Below are positions 40,322-49,117 of a stretch of 64,000 nt of DNA, piece by piece; the first letter of the stretch is position 1, and each line of letters starts with the position of its first letter. The notes under the pieces are model-generated. The model did no database searches, had not been told where the DNA came from, and saw nothing but the letters and a program-made list of their open reading frames with translations. The DNA comes from Azotobacter beijerinckii (lineage in GTDB: Bacteria > Pseudomonadota > Gammaproteobacteria > Pseudomonadales > Pseudomonadaceae). The stretch lies in NCBI RefSeq assembly GCF_900110885.1, contig NZ_FOFJ01000001.1, positions 160,509 through 224,508 on the forward strand, in the 5' to 3' direction. The translations under genes were made by a program, and so were the position numbers.

Positions 40322-42162
40322 CGCCGTGCGTCCCCGGCGGCGGCCAGCGGCTCGGGCTTCGACGGCCGCCGGCCGACCTCGCCCTCGCGGGGCAGCGCCG
40401 CCGGACGCATGCGCAAACCGCTCTCGGTGCCGGAGTCGAACTCCATGTCGTAGGGGCTCTGGTAGGGCAGATTGCGCACGATGCGCGGGGTGATCGAGAG
40501 CACCAGCTCGGACTTGCTCAGGGCGTCCTTGTTGCTGCCGAACAGCCGGCCGAGGCCGGGAATGTCGCCCAGCCCGGGAATGCGGTCGCCCGAGGTGCCG
40601 TGGTCGTTGCGCACCAGGCCGGCCAGCACCTGGGTTTCGCCGTCGCGCAGGCGCAGGGTGGTGACCGCGTTGCGGGTGTCCACCTGGACCGGAATGGTGC
40701 CCGCCGCGGTGGCCGGCTGCTGGGTCGCGTTGCTCACCTCCAGCCCCACCTTGATGGCGACCTCGTCGTTCAGGTGGATGGTCGGCTCAACCTCCAGCTT
40801 CAGGCCCACGTCCAGGTAGGTGATGCTCTCGGTGATCACCGGCCCCTGGGTGGAGGGCGTCGAGGTGGCGCTGACCACCGGCACCCGCTCGCCGATGTGG
40901 ATACGTGCCTGCTGGCGGTTGCTCACCCGCAGCACCGGGCTGGCAAGGGTGTTGATGTCGCTGTCGTTGGCGTTGATCTTCAGGGTCGGCGACGGCGAGA
41001 AGGAGATGCGGTCGGGATCGATCCCGCGCAACTGGCCGAGGATGCTCACCGAGCTGGCGCCGTCCTCGGTGAGGATGCCGAAGGTATTCGGCCACTGCAG
41101 GCCGAGATCGAGGATACGCTTGCGGGAAACCTCCATCACCTCCAGCTCCAGCACCACCTCCGGGTTGGCCTGGTCCTGGGCCATGAAGAGCTTCTCGGCC
41201 AGGTGCACCGCGTCCGGCGTGTCGCGCATGGTCAGGGTGTTGAGGCGCTCGTCGACGAACACGTCGCGGGTCTTGAGCAGGGTCTTGACCATGTTCAGCG
41301 CGGTGTTGGCGTCGGTGTTGGTCAGGTAGAAGGTCCGCAGCACCAGCTCCTGGTAGTCCTTGAGCTTCTGCGGGGTGTTCGGGTAGATCACCACGGTGTT
41401 GTCGTTGACCACCTTCTGCTTCAGCTGGCTCTGCTGCAGCAGCAGGTCCACCGCATCCTCGATGGCCACCTGGCGGACGTAGATGGTCGCCTTGAGGTCC
41501 GGGCGCACGTCCTGGTCGAAGATGAAGTTCATCCCCGCGGTCTGCGCCAGCACCTCGAAGACCAGCTTCAGGTTGGCCTCGCGAAATTCCAGGCTCACCG
41601 GCCGCTGCAGCTTGGCACGCAGTTGCGGATAGGCGACGGCGGTCTGCGCGCGGGTGGCCTCGATGCCCTCCTGCAGGGCCAGCGCCCCCTCGTGCTGCGG
41701 CTCCAGGTCGAGGATCGAGCGCAGCAGCCGCTCGGCCCCGTCCAGGTCGCCACGTCTCAGGGCCAGCTCCGCCTGCCGGTACAGCTCGGCGACATTGCGC
41801 AACTGGACGATCCTGCGCATCCCCTCGGTGGCCCGGGTATTCCCCGGCTCGATGCCCAGCACCCGCTGGTAGGCGACCTGCGCGGCCTCGTTGTTGCGCG
41901 CGGCATGCGCCTGCTCGGCCTGGCCCAGCAGCCGGGTGACCACCCGCGTCCGCTGAGTGGTCAGGGCGATCTGCACGCTGGGGTCCTCGGGATTGCGGTG
42001 CGCCGCCTCGGCCAGCTGCGCCAGGCCCTCCTCGTACTTGCCCTGATCGATCAGCTCGATGCCTTCCTTGCTCGGCTGGCCGGCACAGCCGGACAGCAGC
42101 ACGACGCCCAGCAGCAGGGGCCGCCAGAGGGCGCTTGCAGCCTTGCGCGTTGCGATGGTCAT
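40318..42162 (-). CDS. Secretin (GspD/PilQ-like) with TPR-like N-terminus
   Basis: 614-residue outer-membrane lipoprotein secretin (lipobox LLSGC, Cys26). Residues 30-165 contain TPR-like helical repeats (QGKYEEGLAQLAEAAHRNPED), and an STN-like segment follows near 190. N-domain KH-like repeats come next, then the C-terminal secretin channel from about 350 with the secretin signature (TLRLRDGETQVLAGLVRNDH near 520 and GDIPGLGRLFG near 545). This is a MshL/CpaC-like layout rather than XcpQ. It overlaps both neighbours by 4 bases. It would form the outer-membrane pore. Confidence 0.88.
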   Translation of the reverse strand: MTIATRKAASALWRPLLLGVVLLSGCAGQPSKEGIELIDQGKYEEGLAQLAEAAHRNPEDPSVQIALTTQRTRVVTRLLGQAEQAHAARNNEAAQVAYQRVLGIEPGNTRATEGMRRIVQLRNVAELYRQAELALRRGDLDGAERLLRSILDLEPQHEGALALQEGIEATRAQTAVAYPQLRAKLQRPVSLEFREANLKLVFEVLAQTAGMNFIFDQDVRPDLKATIYVRQVAIEDAVDLLLQQSQLKQKVVNDNTVVIYPNTPQKLKDYQELVLRTFYLTNTDANTALNMVKTLLKTRDVFVDERLNTLTMRDTPDAVHLAEKLFMAQDQANPEVVLELEVMEVSRKRILDLGLQWPNTFGILTEDGASSVSILGQLRGIDPDRISFSPSPTLKINANDSDINTLASPVLRVSNRQQARIHIGERVPVVSATSTPSTQGPVITESITYLDVGLKLEVEPTIHLNDEVAIKVGLEVSNATQQPATAAGTIPVQVDTRNAVTTLRLRDGETQVLAGLVRNDHGTSGDRIPGLGDIPGLGRLFGSNKDALSKSELVLSITPRIVRNLPYQSPYDMEFDSGTESGLRMRPAALPREGEVGRRPSKPEPLAAAGDARR

Positions 42163-42686
42163 GGATGCTCTCCCACGGGCAGCGACTGGGTCTGGTTCAG
42201 CGGCAGATAGACGAGGGTAAGCTCGTCGGCGGCGATCTTCTCCAGCCGGTAGGTACCGTCGATCACGTCGCCGGCCGCCACCGTGTGCAGGCGATCCCCC
42301 CGCAGCAGAAAGACCCGGAGGCGGACGCTGTCGTCCAGCCTGCCGATGAACTCGAAGGGCAGCGACGGCGCGGCCGGCGGGGGTGGCGGCGGCGGTGCGG
42401 CCACCGGCGGCGGCGCGGTATCGACCGGCGGACGCGGCGGTGGCTCCACGCGCCAGCTGCGCGCGGCGAACAGGTTCGCCTGCGGCACCGCCCGGCTCGC
42501 CGGCCCGGCCCGCAGCGCCCGGACGTCCGGCGGGGCGGCGGCCTGCTCGGTCGGCACCGCGGCCGGCCGGCTGCGCGGCGCCACCGCCAGGGGCTCGGCC
42601 TCCGGCGGGAAGAACTCGGGCAACAGCGCCAGCAGCCCCGCGCAGGCGAGGAACGCCAGCCAGCCCAGCAGCCGCCGCCGGCCCAT
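42159..42686 (-). CDS. PilP/GspC-like secretion linker protein
   Basis: 175 residues. One N-terminal transmembrane segment (LLGWLAFLACAGLLALLP), a Pro/Ala-rich linker including nine consecutive Pro near 92-110 (with interruptions), then a small beta domain (FEFIGRLDDSVRLRVFLLRGD) like the HR domain of GspC/PilP. It should connect the inner-membrane platform to the secretin. The ATG at 42686 shares its A with the preceding TGA (TGATG). Confidence 0.72.
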   Translation of the reverse strand: MGRRRLLGWLAFLACAGLLALLPEFFPPEAEPLAVAPRSRPAAVPTEQAAAPPDVRALRAGPASRAVPQANLFAARSWRVEPPPRPPVDTAPPPVAAPPPPPPPAAPSLPFEFIGRLDDSVRLRVFLLRGDRLHTVAAGDVIDGTYRLEKIAADELTLVYLPLNQTQSLPVGEHP

Positions 42687-43234
42687 CACCACCTCGACAG
42701 ATAGAGGGTCATGCGGATGCGCCCCTCGAGTTCGGTTTCATGGATGTCCTTGCGCTTGAACTCGACATCCTCCAGCACCAGCGCCGGCACCTCGGCCAGC
42801 AGACGGTGCAGGAAGCGGCGCAGCTGCGGATAGCCGGCGCGCACCGGCAGGAGGATGCGGTAGCGCGCCAGACGGGTCTTCGGATCGATGCCGAGGGAAT
42901 ATTCGCCGCGGGCCAGCGACAGGTTCTCCGCCCGTGCCGCCGCGTAGATCCGGTCGATGGTCGCGGTCGCCGCCGGTTGTGCCGGCAGCTGGCGATGGAA
43001 GTCGGCCAGCTGCCGGCCGGGGCCTTGCGGCGGCAGCTCGACGCCGCGCGCGATGCGCCCCAGGCGCTCGCGGGCCTCGACGATCTGCCCGGCCAGCACC
43101 TCGCGCGTCTGCCAGGCCGGCCACAGCACCAACAGCCCGTAAGCGGCAGCCAGTACCAGCAGTGCGGCGCCTCCGGCAGCCGGCCAGCCCAGCCGGCGCA
43201 GGTGCTCGAGGAGGATCAGCCTATGGACGGCCAT
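42686..43234 (-). CDS. PilO/GspM-like inner-membrane protein
   Basis: 182 residues. One transmembrane segment (GGAALLVLAAAYGLLVLW) is followed by a coiled-coil (LAGQIVEARERLGRIARG) and a ferredoxin-like periplasmic domain (YPQLRRFLHRLLAEVPALVLEDVEFKR). This is the usual PilO/GspM topology. It overlaps the upstream PilN-like gene by 14 bases. It is part of the inner-membrane alignment complex. Confidence 0.78.
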   Translation of the reverse strand: MAVHRLILLEHLRRLGWPAAGGAALLVLAAAYGLLVLWPAWQTREVLAGQIVEARERLGRIARGVELPPQGPGRQLADFHRQLPAQPAATATIDRIYAAARAENLSLARGEYSLGIDPKTRLARYRILLPVRAGYPQLRRFLHRLLAEVPALVLEDVEFKRKDIHETELEGRIRMTLYLSRW

Positions 43235-43763
43235 CCGGCACCTCCCAGGTCGCCAGCAGGTTGAAGCGGATCGGCCGCTCGGCTACCTGGACCAGCACCT
43301 CGTGGTCGAGCAGGGAGACGTCGCTCAGCCCGTCGCTGTCCTCGAGCCGCCGGTGGAACTCCAGCATGGCCTCCAGGTTGCGCGCCTCGGCGCTGATCCG
43401 CAGCAGCCGCTTGCGGGCATCCGGGGTCAGGCCGAGCAGGGCGACATCCTGGAGCGGCAAGGACTCCAGGGTGGCGAACAACCCGTTCCACGGCAGGTTC
43501 AGCGCCGCCGAGACCCGGCGCATTTCCGCCAGGCTGGCCTGCTGGGCCAGGCTGTCGGCCTTCGACAGCGACGCCTGGCGGACCTCGCCGCCCTGCCCCT
43601 GTTGCAGCCGGGCAAGCTCCTGCGCGTCGCGCACGGTATCCGCGGCGACTTGCCGTTGCAGCGCCCAGAGCAGCCCGGCCAGCAGCAGGCCGGCGGCCAA
43701 CAGCGTCCAGCCGAGCGGACTGGCCAGGGATCTGCGCTGGAAGTCGAGATCGAGGGCGCGCAT
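43221..43763 (-). CDS. PilN-like inner-membrane protein
   Basis: 180 residues. N-terminal MRALDLDFQRRS, a transmembrane segment (GWTLLAAGLLLAGLLWAL), a coiled-coil (DTVRDAQELARLQQG) and a small periplasmic domain with LPLQDVALLGLTPDARKRLLRI. The layout matches PilN, or the C-terminal half of GspL. The ATG at 43763 is 1 base past the previous stop and gives the family start. The open frame further upstream is antisense noise. Confidence 0.78.
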   Translation of the reverse strand: MRALDLDFQRRSLASPLGWTLLAAGLLLAGLLWALQRQVAADTVRDAQELARLQQGQGGEVRQASLSKADSLAQQASLAEMRRVSAALNLPWNGLFATLESLPLQDVALLGLTPDARKRLLRISAEARNLEAMLEFHRRLEDSDGLSDVSLLDHEVLVQVAERPIRFNLLATWEVPDGRP

Positions 43764-43764
43764 C

Positions 43765-44550
43765 TCAGTGCACCGCCAGGGCCATGGCCTGCAGGACATC
43801 CGCCGGCGTCCCCGGCAGATCCAGCGCACGCAGCCCGGCCAGTGCCGCCGTGCGCCCCGGCGCATGCAGGTAGCGCGCCGCGCGCACCTCGCCCTCCAGG
43901 CCCTGCAGCTCGCATTCCCGCTCGACCAGCGCGAGCAGCGCCGCATCGTCGTCGCTGCCGGCCACCGAACGCACGCTGGCCCAGCGCCCTTCGCGGGCCA
44001 GCAGCAGGCTGCTGCGCCCCGGTTCGGCGAGCACGAAGAGAAAGTCGCCCGCCGGCAGTTCCCCGGCGAAGCGATTGAAGGCCGCCATCAGGTAGGGCTG
44101 CACCGAGCAAAGGCGCAGCCCGGCGCCCTTCAGCGCGACCTGCAGGCGCTCGACCAGTCCCCGCTCGACGGCCGCCGCCAGCCGCGGCTGCCCGGCCGGG
44201 GACGGCGACAGGCGCAGCAGCCAGTCGTCGGCGGACGGACCGTAGATCTCCTGGAAACGAAAGCGCGCATAGGCCTCAAGCTCCTCCGGCGAGACGATCG
44301 CTTCGCTCCAGGGAACCAGCGCGAAGCGCACGAAGCGGCTGGAGAGCACCAGGGTCAGGCTGCCGCGCCTGCGGCCCGGCTCGCCCAGCAGACGCTCCAG
44401 GGCCTGCGCCGCGCCACTCCAGACCGGCCCTTCGGCGGGGCCGTACTCGGCCCCGCCGAGCAGATCCAGCGCGCCGCGCCGCCTTCGGAACAGCGCCAGG
44501 CGCGTGGCGCCGAGCACGGCGATGCGCCGTTCACCCCACGAAAGTGACAC
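43765..44550 (-). CDS. PilM/GspL-like cytoplasmic protein
   Basis: 261 residues with no transmembrane segment. An actin-like fold is suggested by VLSSRFVRFALVPWSEAIVSPEELEAYARFRFQEIYG and GDFLFVLAEPGRSSLLLAREGRW. Splitting PilM and PilN into two genes, rather than one GspL, points to a type IV pilus/Msh-like ancestry. It overlaps the ATPase gene by 20 bases. Its product would dock the ATPase on the inner-membrane complex. Confidence 0.75.
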   Translation of the reverse strand: MSLSWGERRIAVLGATRLALFRRRRGALDLLGGAEYGPAEGPVWSGAAQALERLLGEPGRRRGSLTLVLSSRFVRFALVPWSEAIVSPEELEAYARFRFQEIYGPSADDWLLRLSPSPAGQPRLAAAVERGLVERLQVALKGAGLRLCSVQPYLMAAFNRFAGELPAGDFLFVLAEPGRSSLLLAREGRWASVRSVAGSDDDAALLALVERECELQGLEGEVRAARYLHAPGRTAALAGLRALDLPGTPADVLQAMALAVH

Positions 44551-46249
44551 GGTTGATTTCCTCCAGGGTGGTCCGCCCAGTCCGCACCAGCTCCAGCGCC
44601 GAGCTGCGCAACAGGCGCAGGCCGCGGCGCCGGGCCAGTTCCTTGATCTGCGAGATCGGCTGGCGCTCGACGATCAGCTGGCGGATCTCGTCGTCGAGCA
44701 GCAGCAGTTCGGCGATCGCCTTGCGGCCGCGATAGCCCGAGCCCCGGCAGCGCCCGCAACCGCTGCCCTGGACGAAGCGGAAGTCGCCGACCTCGGCCGG
44801 GTTCAGCCCGGAACTCAGCAACTCGTCGGCACCCGGCTCGACGGGCATGGCGCAGTCCGGGCAGACCAGGCGGATCAGCCGCTGGGCGAGCACCGCGTTG
44901 AGCGCGGAGACGAAGCTGTAGGGGTCGACCTCCATCTGCACGAAGCGGCCGATCACGTCGAACACGTTGTTGGCGTGGATGGTGGTGAACACCAGGTGGC
45001 CGGTGAGCGCCGACTGCACGGCGATCTGCGCGGTTTCCGGGTCGCGGATCTCGCCGACCATGATCTTGTCTGGGTCGTGGCGGAGGATCGAGCGCAGGCC
45101 GCGGGCGAAGGTCAGGCCCTTCTTCTCGTTGACCGGGATCTGCAGCACGCCGGGCAACTGGTACTCCACCGGGTCCTCGATGGTGATGATCTTGTCCACC
45201 CCGTGGTTGATCTCGGTGATCATCGCGTACAGGGTGGTGGTCTTGCCGCTGCCGGTGGGGCCGGTCACCAGCACCATGCCGTAGGGCTCGGCGGCCAGCC
45301 GGCGCAGGCTGCGCAGGGTCGCCTCCTCGAAGCCCAGCGCCTCCAGGCTGACGCCGCTGACGCGGTCGGCCAGGTCCTGCTTGTCGAGCACCCGCAGCAC
45401 CGCGTCCTCGCCGAAGATGCTCGGCATGATCGACACCCGGAAGTCGATCTGCCGGCCGTGGATGCCGACCTTGAAGCGGCCGTCCTGGGGCACCCGCTTC
45501 TCGCCGATGTCCAGCTCGGCGAGCACCTTGACCCGCGAGATCACCTGGTCGGCGATCTCGCTGCCCTGCACCCGGCCGATGGCGTTGAGCACCCCGTCGA
45601 TCCGGTACTTGATCGCCAGCCCGTTGCCGGTCATGCCCAGGTGAATGTCGCTGGCGTGCATCTTCAGCGCGTCGTAGAGGGTCGAGTTGACCAGCTTGAC
45701 CACCACGCTGGAGTCCTCGCTGATCCGCGCCAGCGACAGCGTCTCCACTGCCTCGACCTCGGCCGCCCCGGCGGCGTCGGCGCCCAGCGACTCGACGGCG
45801 TGGAAGGCCTCCTCGTGGCGCGCCAGGTAGCCGGCCAGGTCGGCCGAATGCACCAGGTACAGCGGCGCGCCTTCCAGGCAGGCATCGATCCAGGCCAACC
45901 GGGCATCGTCGAAGGGATCGGCGAACACCCCGACCTCGCGCTCGTCCAGGCGGACCACGGCGAACTCGCGCTTGAGCGCCTGGGCCAGCGCCAGCCGCTC
46001 GAAGACCGGCAGGCAGGCGAACAGCACCTCGCCGTCGAGCACCGGGTAGCGCAGGGTCGCCCCCAGGCGGCGGACGAACGCACCCGCGTCGAGCCCGCTC
46101 AGCGCTTCCAGCGCCTCGACCACCGGCTCCCCCTCGGCCGCGGCCCGCTCGCGGGCCTCGCGCAGCAGCGCCGCCGCGAAACCGGCCCGCTCCACGCCGT
46201 CCGGCACAGCAGCCGGCTCGGAAGAAAGCGTGGGAGAAAGACTGTCCAT
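44531..46249 (-). CDS. Type II secretion ATPase GspE-like
   Basis: 572 residues. N1E-like domain (about 20-160) followed by the RecA-like ATPase. Walker A GPTGSGKTT lies at 330-338, the Asp box IITIEDPVEY near 353, Walker B-type IMVGEIRDPETAQIA near 398 and the His box LTGHLVFTTIHAN near 415. A zinc-binding tetracysteine region (CPDC near 458, CGRC near 488) is typical of GspE/PilB. It powers assembly of the pseudopilus. The ATG at 46249 follows GAGGTTGC. Confidence 0.9.
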   Translation of the reverse strand: MDSLSPTLSSEPAAVPDGVERAGFAAALLREARERAAAEGEPVVEALEALSGLDAGAFVRRLGATLRYPVLDGEVLFACLPVFERLALAQALKREFAVVRLDEREVGVFADPFDDARLAWIDACLEGAPLYLVHSADLAGYLARHEEAFHAVESLGADAAGAAEVEAVETLSLARISEDSSVVVKLVNSTLYDALKMHASDIHLGMTGNGLAIKYRIDGVLNAIGRVQGSEIADQVISRVKVLAELDIGEKRVPQDGRFKVGIHGRQIDFRVSIMPSIFGEDAVLRVLDKQDLADRVSGVSLEALGFEEATLRSLRRLAAEPYGMVLVTGPTGSGKTTTLYAMITEINHGVDKIITIEDPVEYQLPGVLQIPVNEKKGLTFARGLRSILRHDPDKIMVGEIRDPETAQIAVQSALTGHLVFTTIHANNVFDVIGRFVQMEVDPYSFVSALNAVLAQRLIRLVCPDCAMPVEPGADELLSSGLNPAEVGDFRFVQGSGCGRCRGSGYRGRKAIAELLLLDDEIRQLIVERQPISQIKELARRRGLRLLRSSALELVRTGRTTLEEINRVTFVG

Positions 46250-46296
46250 GCAACCTCCCCTCGTCCAACGCAATCGCCCGCCCCGGGCGGGCTCCG

Positions 46297-46677
46297 CTAC
46301 TCGCTGCGCACCCGGCCCAGGACCTGCGGCTTGCACACCACCCGGGCCAGATCCGCCAGCGGAAAGGGCTTGAGCAGGATATGGACGATGCCGCGGCGCG
46401 CCGCGCCCTCGCAGATCTCCCCGCTCGGATGGCCGGTCATCAGCACCCGCTCGCCGTCGTAGCGACCGCGCAGGGCATCGAGCACCTGGAAGGCGTCCAT
46501 GTCCGGCAGCCGGTAGTCGAGCACCAGGATGTCCGGCCCGAAGTTCGCCGCCAGCAGGAGGGCACCGGCTCCGTCACGGGCCCTGCGCACCTCGCAGCGC
46601 CTCGTTTCGAGATAGGCCTGGAGATTTTCCGCAAGGATCGGCTCGTCCTCGACAAGCAAGACTTTCCTGATCGCCAC
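46297..46677 (-). CDS. Stand-alone response regulator receiver
   Basis: 126-residue CheY-like receiver without an output domain. It has the acidic pair in VEDEP, phospho-acceptor Asp in LVLDYRLPD (near 54), the Thr switch in LMTGH and the Lys in LLKPF. It may act by protein contact, for example on the adjacent ATPase, or as a phosphate shuttle. It is the first gene of the secretion block, 47 bases before gspE, and is preceded by two CCCC-N6-GGGG dyads. Confidence 0.88.
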   Translation of the reverse strand: MAIRKVLLVEDEPILAENLQAYLETRRCEVRRARDGAGALLLAANFGPDILVLDYRLPDMDAFQVLDALRGRYDGERVLMTGHPSGEICEGAARRGIVHILLKPFPLADLARVVCKPQVLGRVRSE

Positions 46678-46770
46678 GACGGCTGCCCCTCCGCTCCTGA
46701 AACCTGCACCATCCCCAAAGCGTGAAAACGAACGCTCGGCTTGGCAGATGCACGGCTCGGGCCAGCTCCC

Positions 46771-46786
46771 TGCATATCGCTATCCA
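46771..46786 (-). promoter_or_regulatory. Possible sigma-54 promoter before the secretion block
   Basis: The minus strand reads TGGATAG-CGAT-ATGCA. The GG and GC dinucleotides are correctly spaced and the -12 box is good, but the -24 box matches only in part. It would give a leader of about 83 bases to the receiver gene. Weak alone, it is supported by the dyads just upstream. Confidence 0.35.
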
Positions 46787-46805
46787 GCTGATTTTTCAGA
46801 GTTCT

Positions 46806-48431
46806 CTAGAACGCTCGGTTCCCCAGTTTCGGGGAAAACCCCACCCGCCTCCGGCCCGCCGCCCCCAAACCGGGGAGGATCGCCGGCCGCTCACGGGGCC
46901 GCCTCGACATAGCGCCCGGTGGGGACGAAGCACCCCGCCGCCAGGTCCACGCCGACGATGTGCGCCCCGCCGCCCCCACCCGCCGTCCTGGCCCGAAGCC
47001 CAGGGGCGGGGTCACTCCGGTCTGCAGGGCGTGCAGGTTCTCCAGCTCGCTCACCAGGCGTTCCCGGCTGGCGTCGCGGCCGGCGCGCTTGAGGCCTTCG
47101 GCGAGCAGCAGCGCCGCACTGTAGGCGCCGATCTGCAGCGCCGGCTGGTGCTCGTCCAGACCGGCGCGCCGGCGCAGGGTTTCGAGCGCCTGCGCACCGG
47201 CGGGCGTGACGTCCGCCGGCAGCAGCGGATAGGCGAGGAACAGCCGTCCGGAAAAGGCCGGCGGCAGGCGCAGTGCTGCGCCGGCCACCTGCTGGGCGCT
47301 GGCGTACAGGCGGGGCGCCAGCCCGGCCCCATCCAGCGCCGTGCCCAGGGCGACCAGCGCCTCCCCGGAGCCGAGGAAGAACAGCGCCTGCAGGTCCGCC
47401 GCCAGCGGTTTCGCGCCGCTCGGCGCCGGCGCGCCGTAGCCGAGCAGGCCGAGTCGCTGCCAGCCGCGCGCCCGCAGGCGGGTCGCCAGCGCCTCGGCCT
47501 GCCGGGCGGCCTCCGGCGGGTAGACGATCAGCGCCGGGGTTTCGCCCGGCGCCGACTCGCCGGCGGCGAACTCGGCGAGGGCGGAGAGCTGCTCGCCCGG
47601 CCCCGGCAACGGTGCGAAGACCAGCCGGCTGGCCTCCCCGCCCGGTCCCGGCAGCGGCCCGACCAGTGGCATCCCGCCCGGTGCCAGCAGCTCGCCATAG
47701 CGCTCCGCCAGCGCCGGCGCCAGGGGCGCGAGCAGGGCGAAGACATCGCCGCCCTCGACCAACCCGGCCAGCGCCGCCTCGGCCGAGGCGCGGTCGGGGC
47801 CGGGATCGGCGATCACCAGCTCCAGTTGGCGGCCGTGGACGCCGCCGGCCCGGTTGAATTCGTCGAGCGCCGCCTGCAGCAGCGCGCCGACGGTCCGGCC
47901 CGCCGCGGCGAGCGGACCGGCGGACGGCAGCAAGGTGCCGAGACGCAGCCGCGCCTCGTGCAGGCCGGGGTCGCGGTCCTCCTCGAGGCGCTTGAGATAG
48001 GCGCCGAGATTGGCCAGGTCGCGCCAGCTCATGACGAAGCGCGGCATCGCCGGGTCCAGGCGCTCGCCGGCCGGATCGATCCCCTCGCCCAGCGCCCGGG
48101 CCAGGCTCGCCTCGTCGTAGGCGGAACGAGCCGAGGTCAGGTGCCGCCAGGTGATCTCCGGCGGCCGTATTCCGCCCTCCGGGCGACCGCGCCCGTCGCG
48201 GCCGTGGCAGCCGGCACAGGGCACCGCGCTGGCCGGCAGCGACGTGCCGGCCGGGCCGAGGCGCGCCTCGACCGGGGTCTCGCCGGCGCCGACCCCCTCC
48301 CGGTAGAGCCGCCGCCCGGCAGCCTCCTCGGCCGTCAGCTCGAGCGCCCCGACCAGCCCTGCCCAGCCGAGCAGTGCGGCGAGCAGCCAGACCCGCCAGC
48401 GATGCAGGCGATGCTTCCCGCGCTCCGGCAT
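46806..48431 (-). CDS. Cytochrome c / periplasmic ligand-binding fusion, frameshifted near its end
   Basis: 541 codons as read. A signal peptide (VWLLAALLGWAGLVGA) is followed by a cytochrome c domain with CAGCH at 72-76 and likely axial Met in DPAMPRFVMSW. A type I periplasmic-binding domain follows (about 150-510), as in branched-chain amino-acid or urea receptors. After VGAAG (near residue 487) the frame loses similarity. One base shift there gives GAHIVGVDLAAGCFVPTGRY and a stop at 46891, so a base is missing in a G/C-run near 46960-46980. The ATG at 48431 starts the signal peptide. An ATG at 48512 that overlaps the upstream stop as TGATG is the alternative. It may deliver electrons to the oxidase. 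Confidence 0.8.
   Translation of the reverse strand: MPERGKHRLHRWRVWLLAALLGWAGLVGALELTAEEAAGRRLYREGVGAGETPVEARLGPAGTSLPASAVPCAGCHGRDGRGRPEGGIRPPEITWRHLTSARSAYDEASLARALGEGIDPAGERLDPAMPRFVMSWRDLANLGAYLKRLEEDRDPGLHEARLRLGTLLPSAGPLAAAGRTVGALLQAALDEFNRAGGVHGRQLELVIADPGPDRASAEAALAGLVEGGDVFALLAPLAPALAERYGELLAPGGMPLVGPLPGPGGEASRLVFAPLPGPGEQLSALAEFAAGESAPGETPALIVYPPEAARQAEALATRLRARGWQRLGLLGYGAPAPSGAKPLAADLQALFFLGSGEALVALGTALDGAGLAPRLYASAQQVAGAALRLPPAFSGRLFLAYPLLPADVTPAGAQALETLRRRAGLDEHQPALQIGAYSAALLLAEGLKRAGRDASRERLVSELENLHALQTGVTPPLGFGPGRRVGAAGRTSSAWTWRRGASSPPGAMSRRPRERPAILPGLGAAGRRRVGFSPKLGNRAF
46819..46875. promoter_or_regulatory. Two CCCC-N6-GGGG dyads upstream of the secretion block
   Basis: TTCCCC-AGTTTC-GGGGAA at 46819-46836 and CCCC-CAAACC-GGGG at 46862-46875. 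Their centres are 41 bp apart, close to four helical turns. They have the form of the dyads upstream of the oxidase promoter at 57978-58034, so they may be binding sites for the same activator. They lie in the gap after the natural stop (46891) of the cytochrome gene. Confidence 0.5.
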
Positions 48432-48511
48432 GGGAACCGGGGAGTGAACCCTTCGCGTCCGCGACTTCGCTGCCACCGGATGCCGAGCGTCCGGAGCGGC
48501 CCGCGCGCCCA

Positions 48512-49117
48512 TCAGCGCCCGACCAACGGCTCGGCGAGCAGCTGCAGGCGCTGGGCGATGGCCGCGGGCGGGGCGTCCGGGCGGATCTTGCTCCAGCGCT
48601 TGTTCGGCACGTCGCCGGCGATCAGCAGGGTCGAATGCGCCTCGGGACTCTGCGAAAGCTGGCCGAGCCGGGCAAGAACCCGCTCCAGGTTGGCCTTGTC
48701 GCCGGTGAGAAAGATCCAGTTGGGATCGTCCGCGCCCTGCTGGCGGGCGAAGGCCTTGAGCGCCTCGGGCGAGTCGTGCTCGGGGTCGCTGCTGAGGGAG
48801 ACGAAATACACCCGGCCAGCCTGCTCGCCGAGGGCCGTGCGCACCTCGCGGAGCTTGCGGGTGATCAGCGGGCAGGCATCCTTGCACCGGGTGTAGATCA
48901 CGTTGAGCAGCACCACCCGCCCGGCCAGCACGTCGCTGTAGAAGCGCCGCTCGCGGCCGTCCTGGTCGAGCAAAGGCGTGTCGGTGAAGTAGCTGCGCGC
49001 ATCCGGGATGCCGCCCTTCACGTCCTGCGCCGTCGCTCCGGCGGCCGGGGCGTGGCCCTCGTGGGCCTGTACGCTTGCGGCAAGCAGCGCCAGGGCTATC
49101 CAGCGCAAGGCCTTCAT
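48512..49117 (-). CDS. SCO1/SenC-type copper chaperone (second copy)
   Basis: 201 residues. A signal peptide (IALALLAASVQA) is followed by a thioredoxin-like SCO domain with CxxxC copper ligands (TRCKDACPL) near 80 and the distal His (EAHSTLLIAG) near 168. SCO proteins insert copper or reduce thiols at copper sites. It overlaps the preceding SCO gene by 4 bases (ATGA). It presumably loads copper into the giant multicopper oxidase of the same operon. Confidence 0.88.
   Translation of the reverse strand: MKALRWIALALLAASVQAHEGHAPAAGATAQDVKGGIPDARSYFTDTPLLDQDGRERRFYSDVLAGRVVLLNVIYTRCKDACPLITRKLREVRTALGEQAGRVYFVSLSSDPEHDSPEALKAFARQQGADDPNWIFLTGDKANLERVLARLGQLSQSPEAHSTLLIAGDVPNKRWSKIRPDAPPAAIAQRLQLLAEPLVGR

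Noticed and set aside
46741..46758. Plus-strand GG-N10-GC site as a sigma-54 promoter
   Set aside because: The spacing fits, but the -12 part reads CGGC rather than TTGC, and no plus-strand gene follows.
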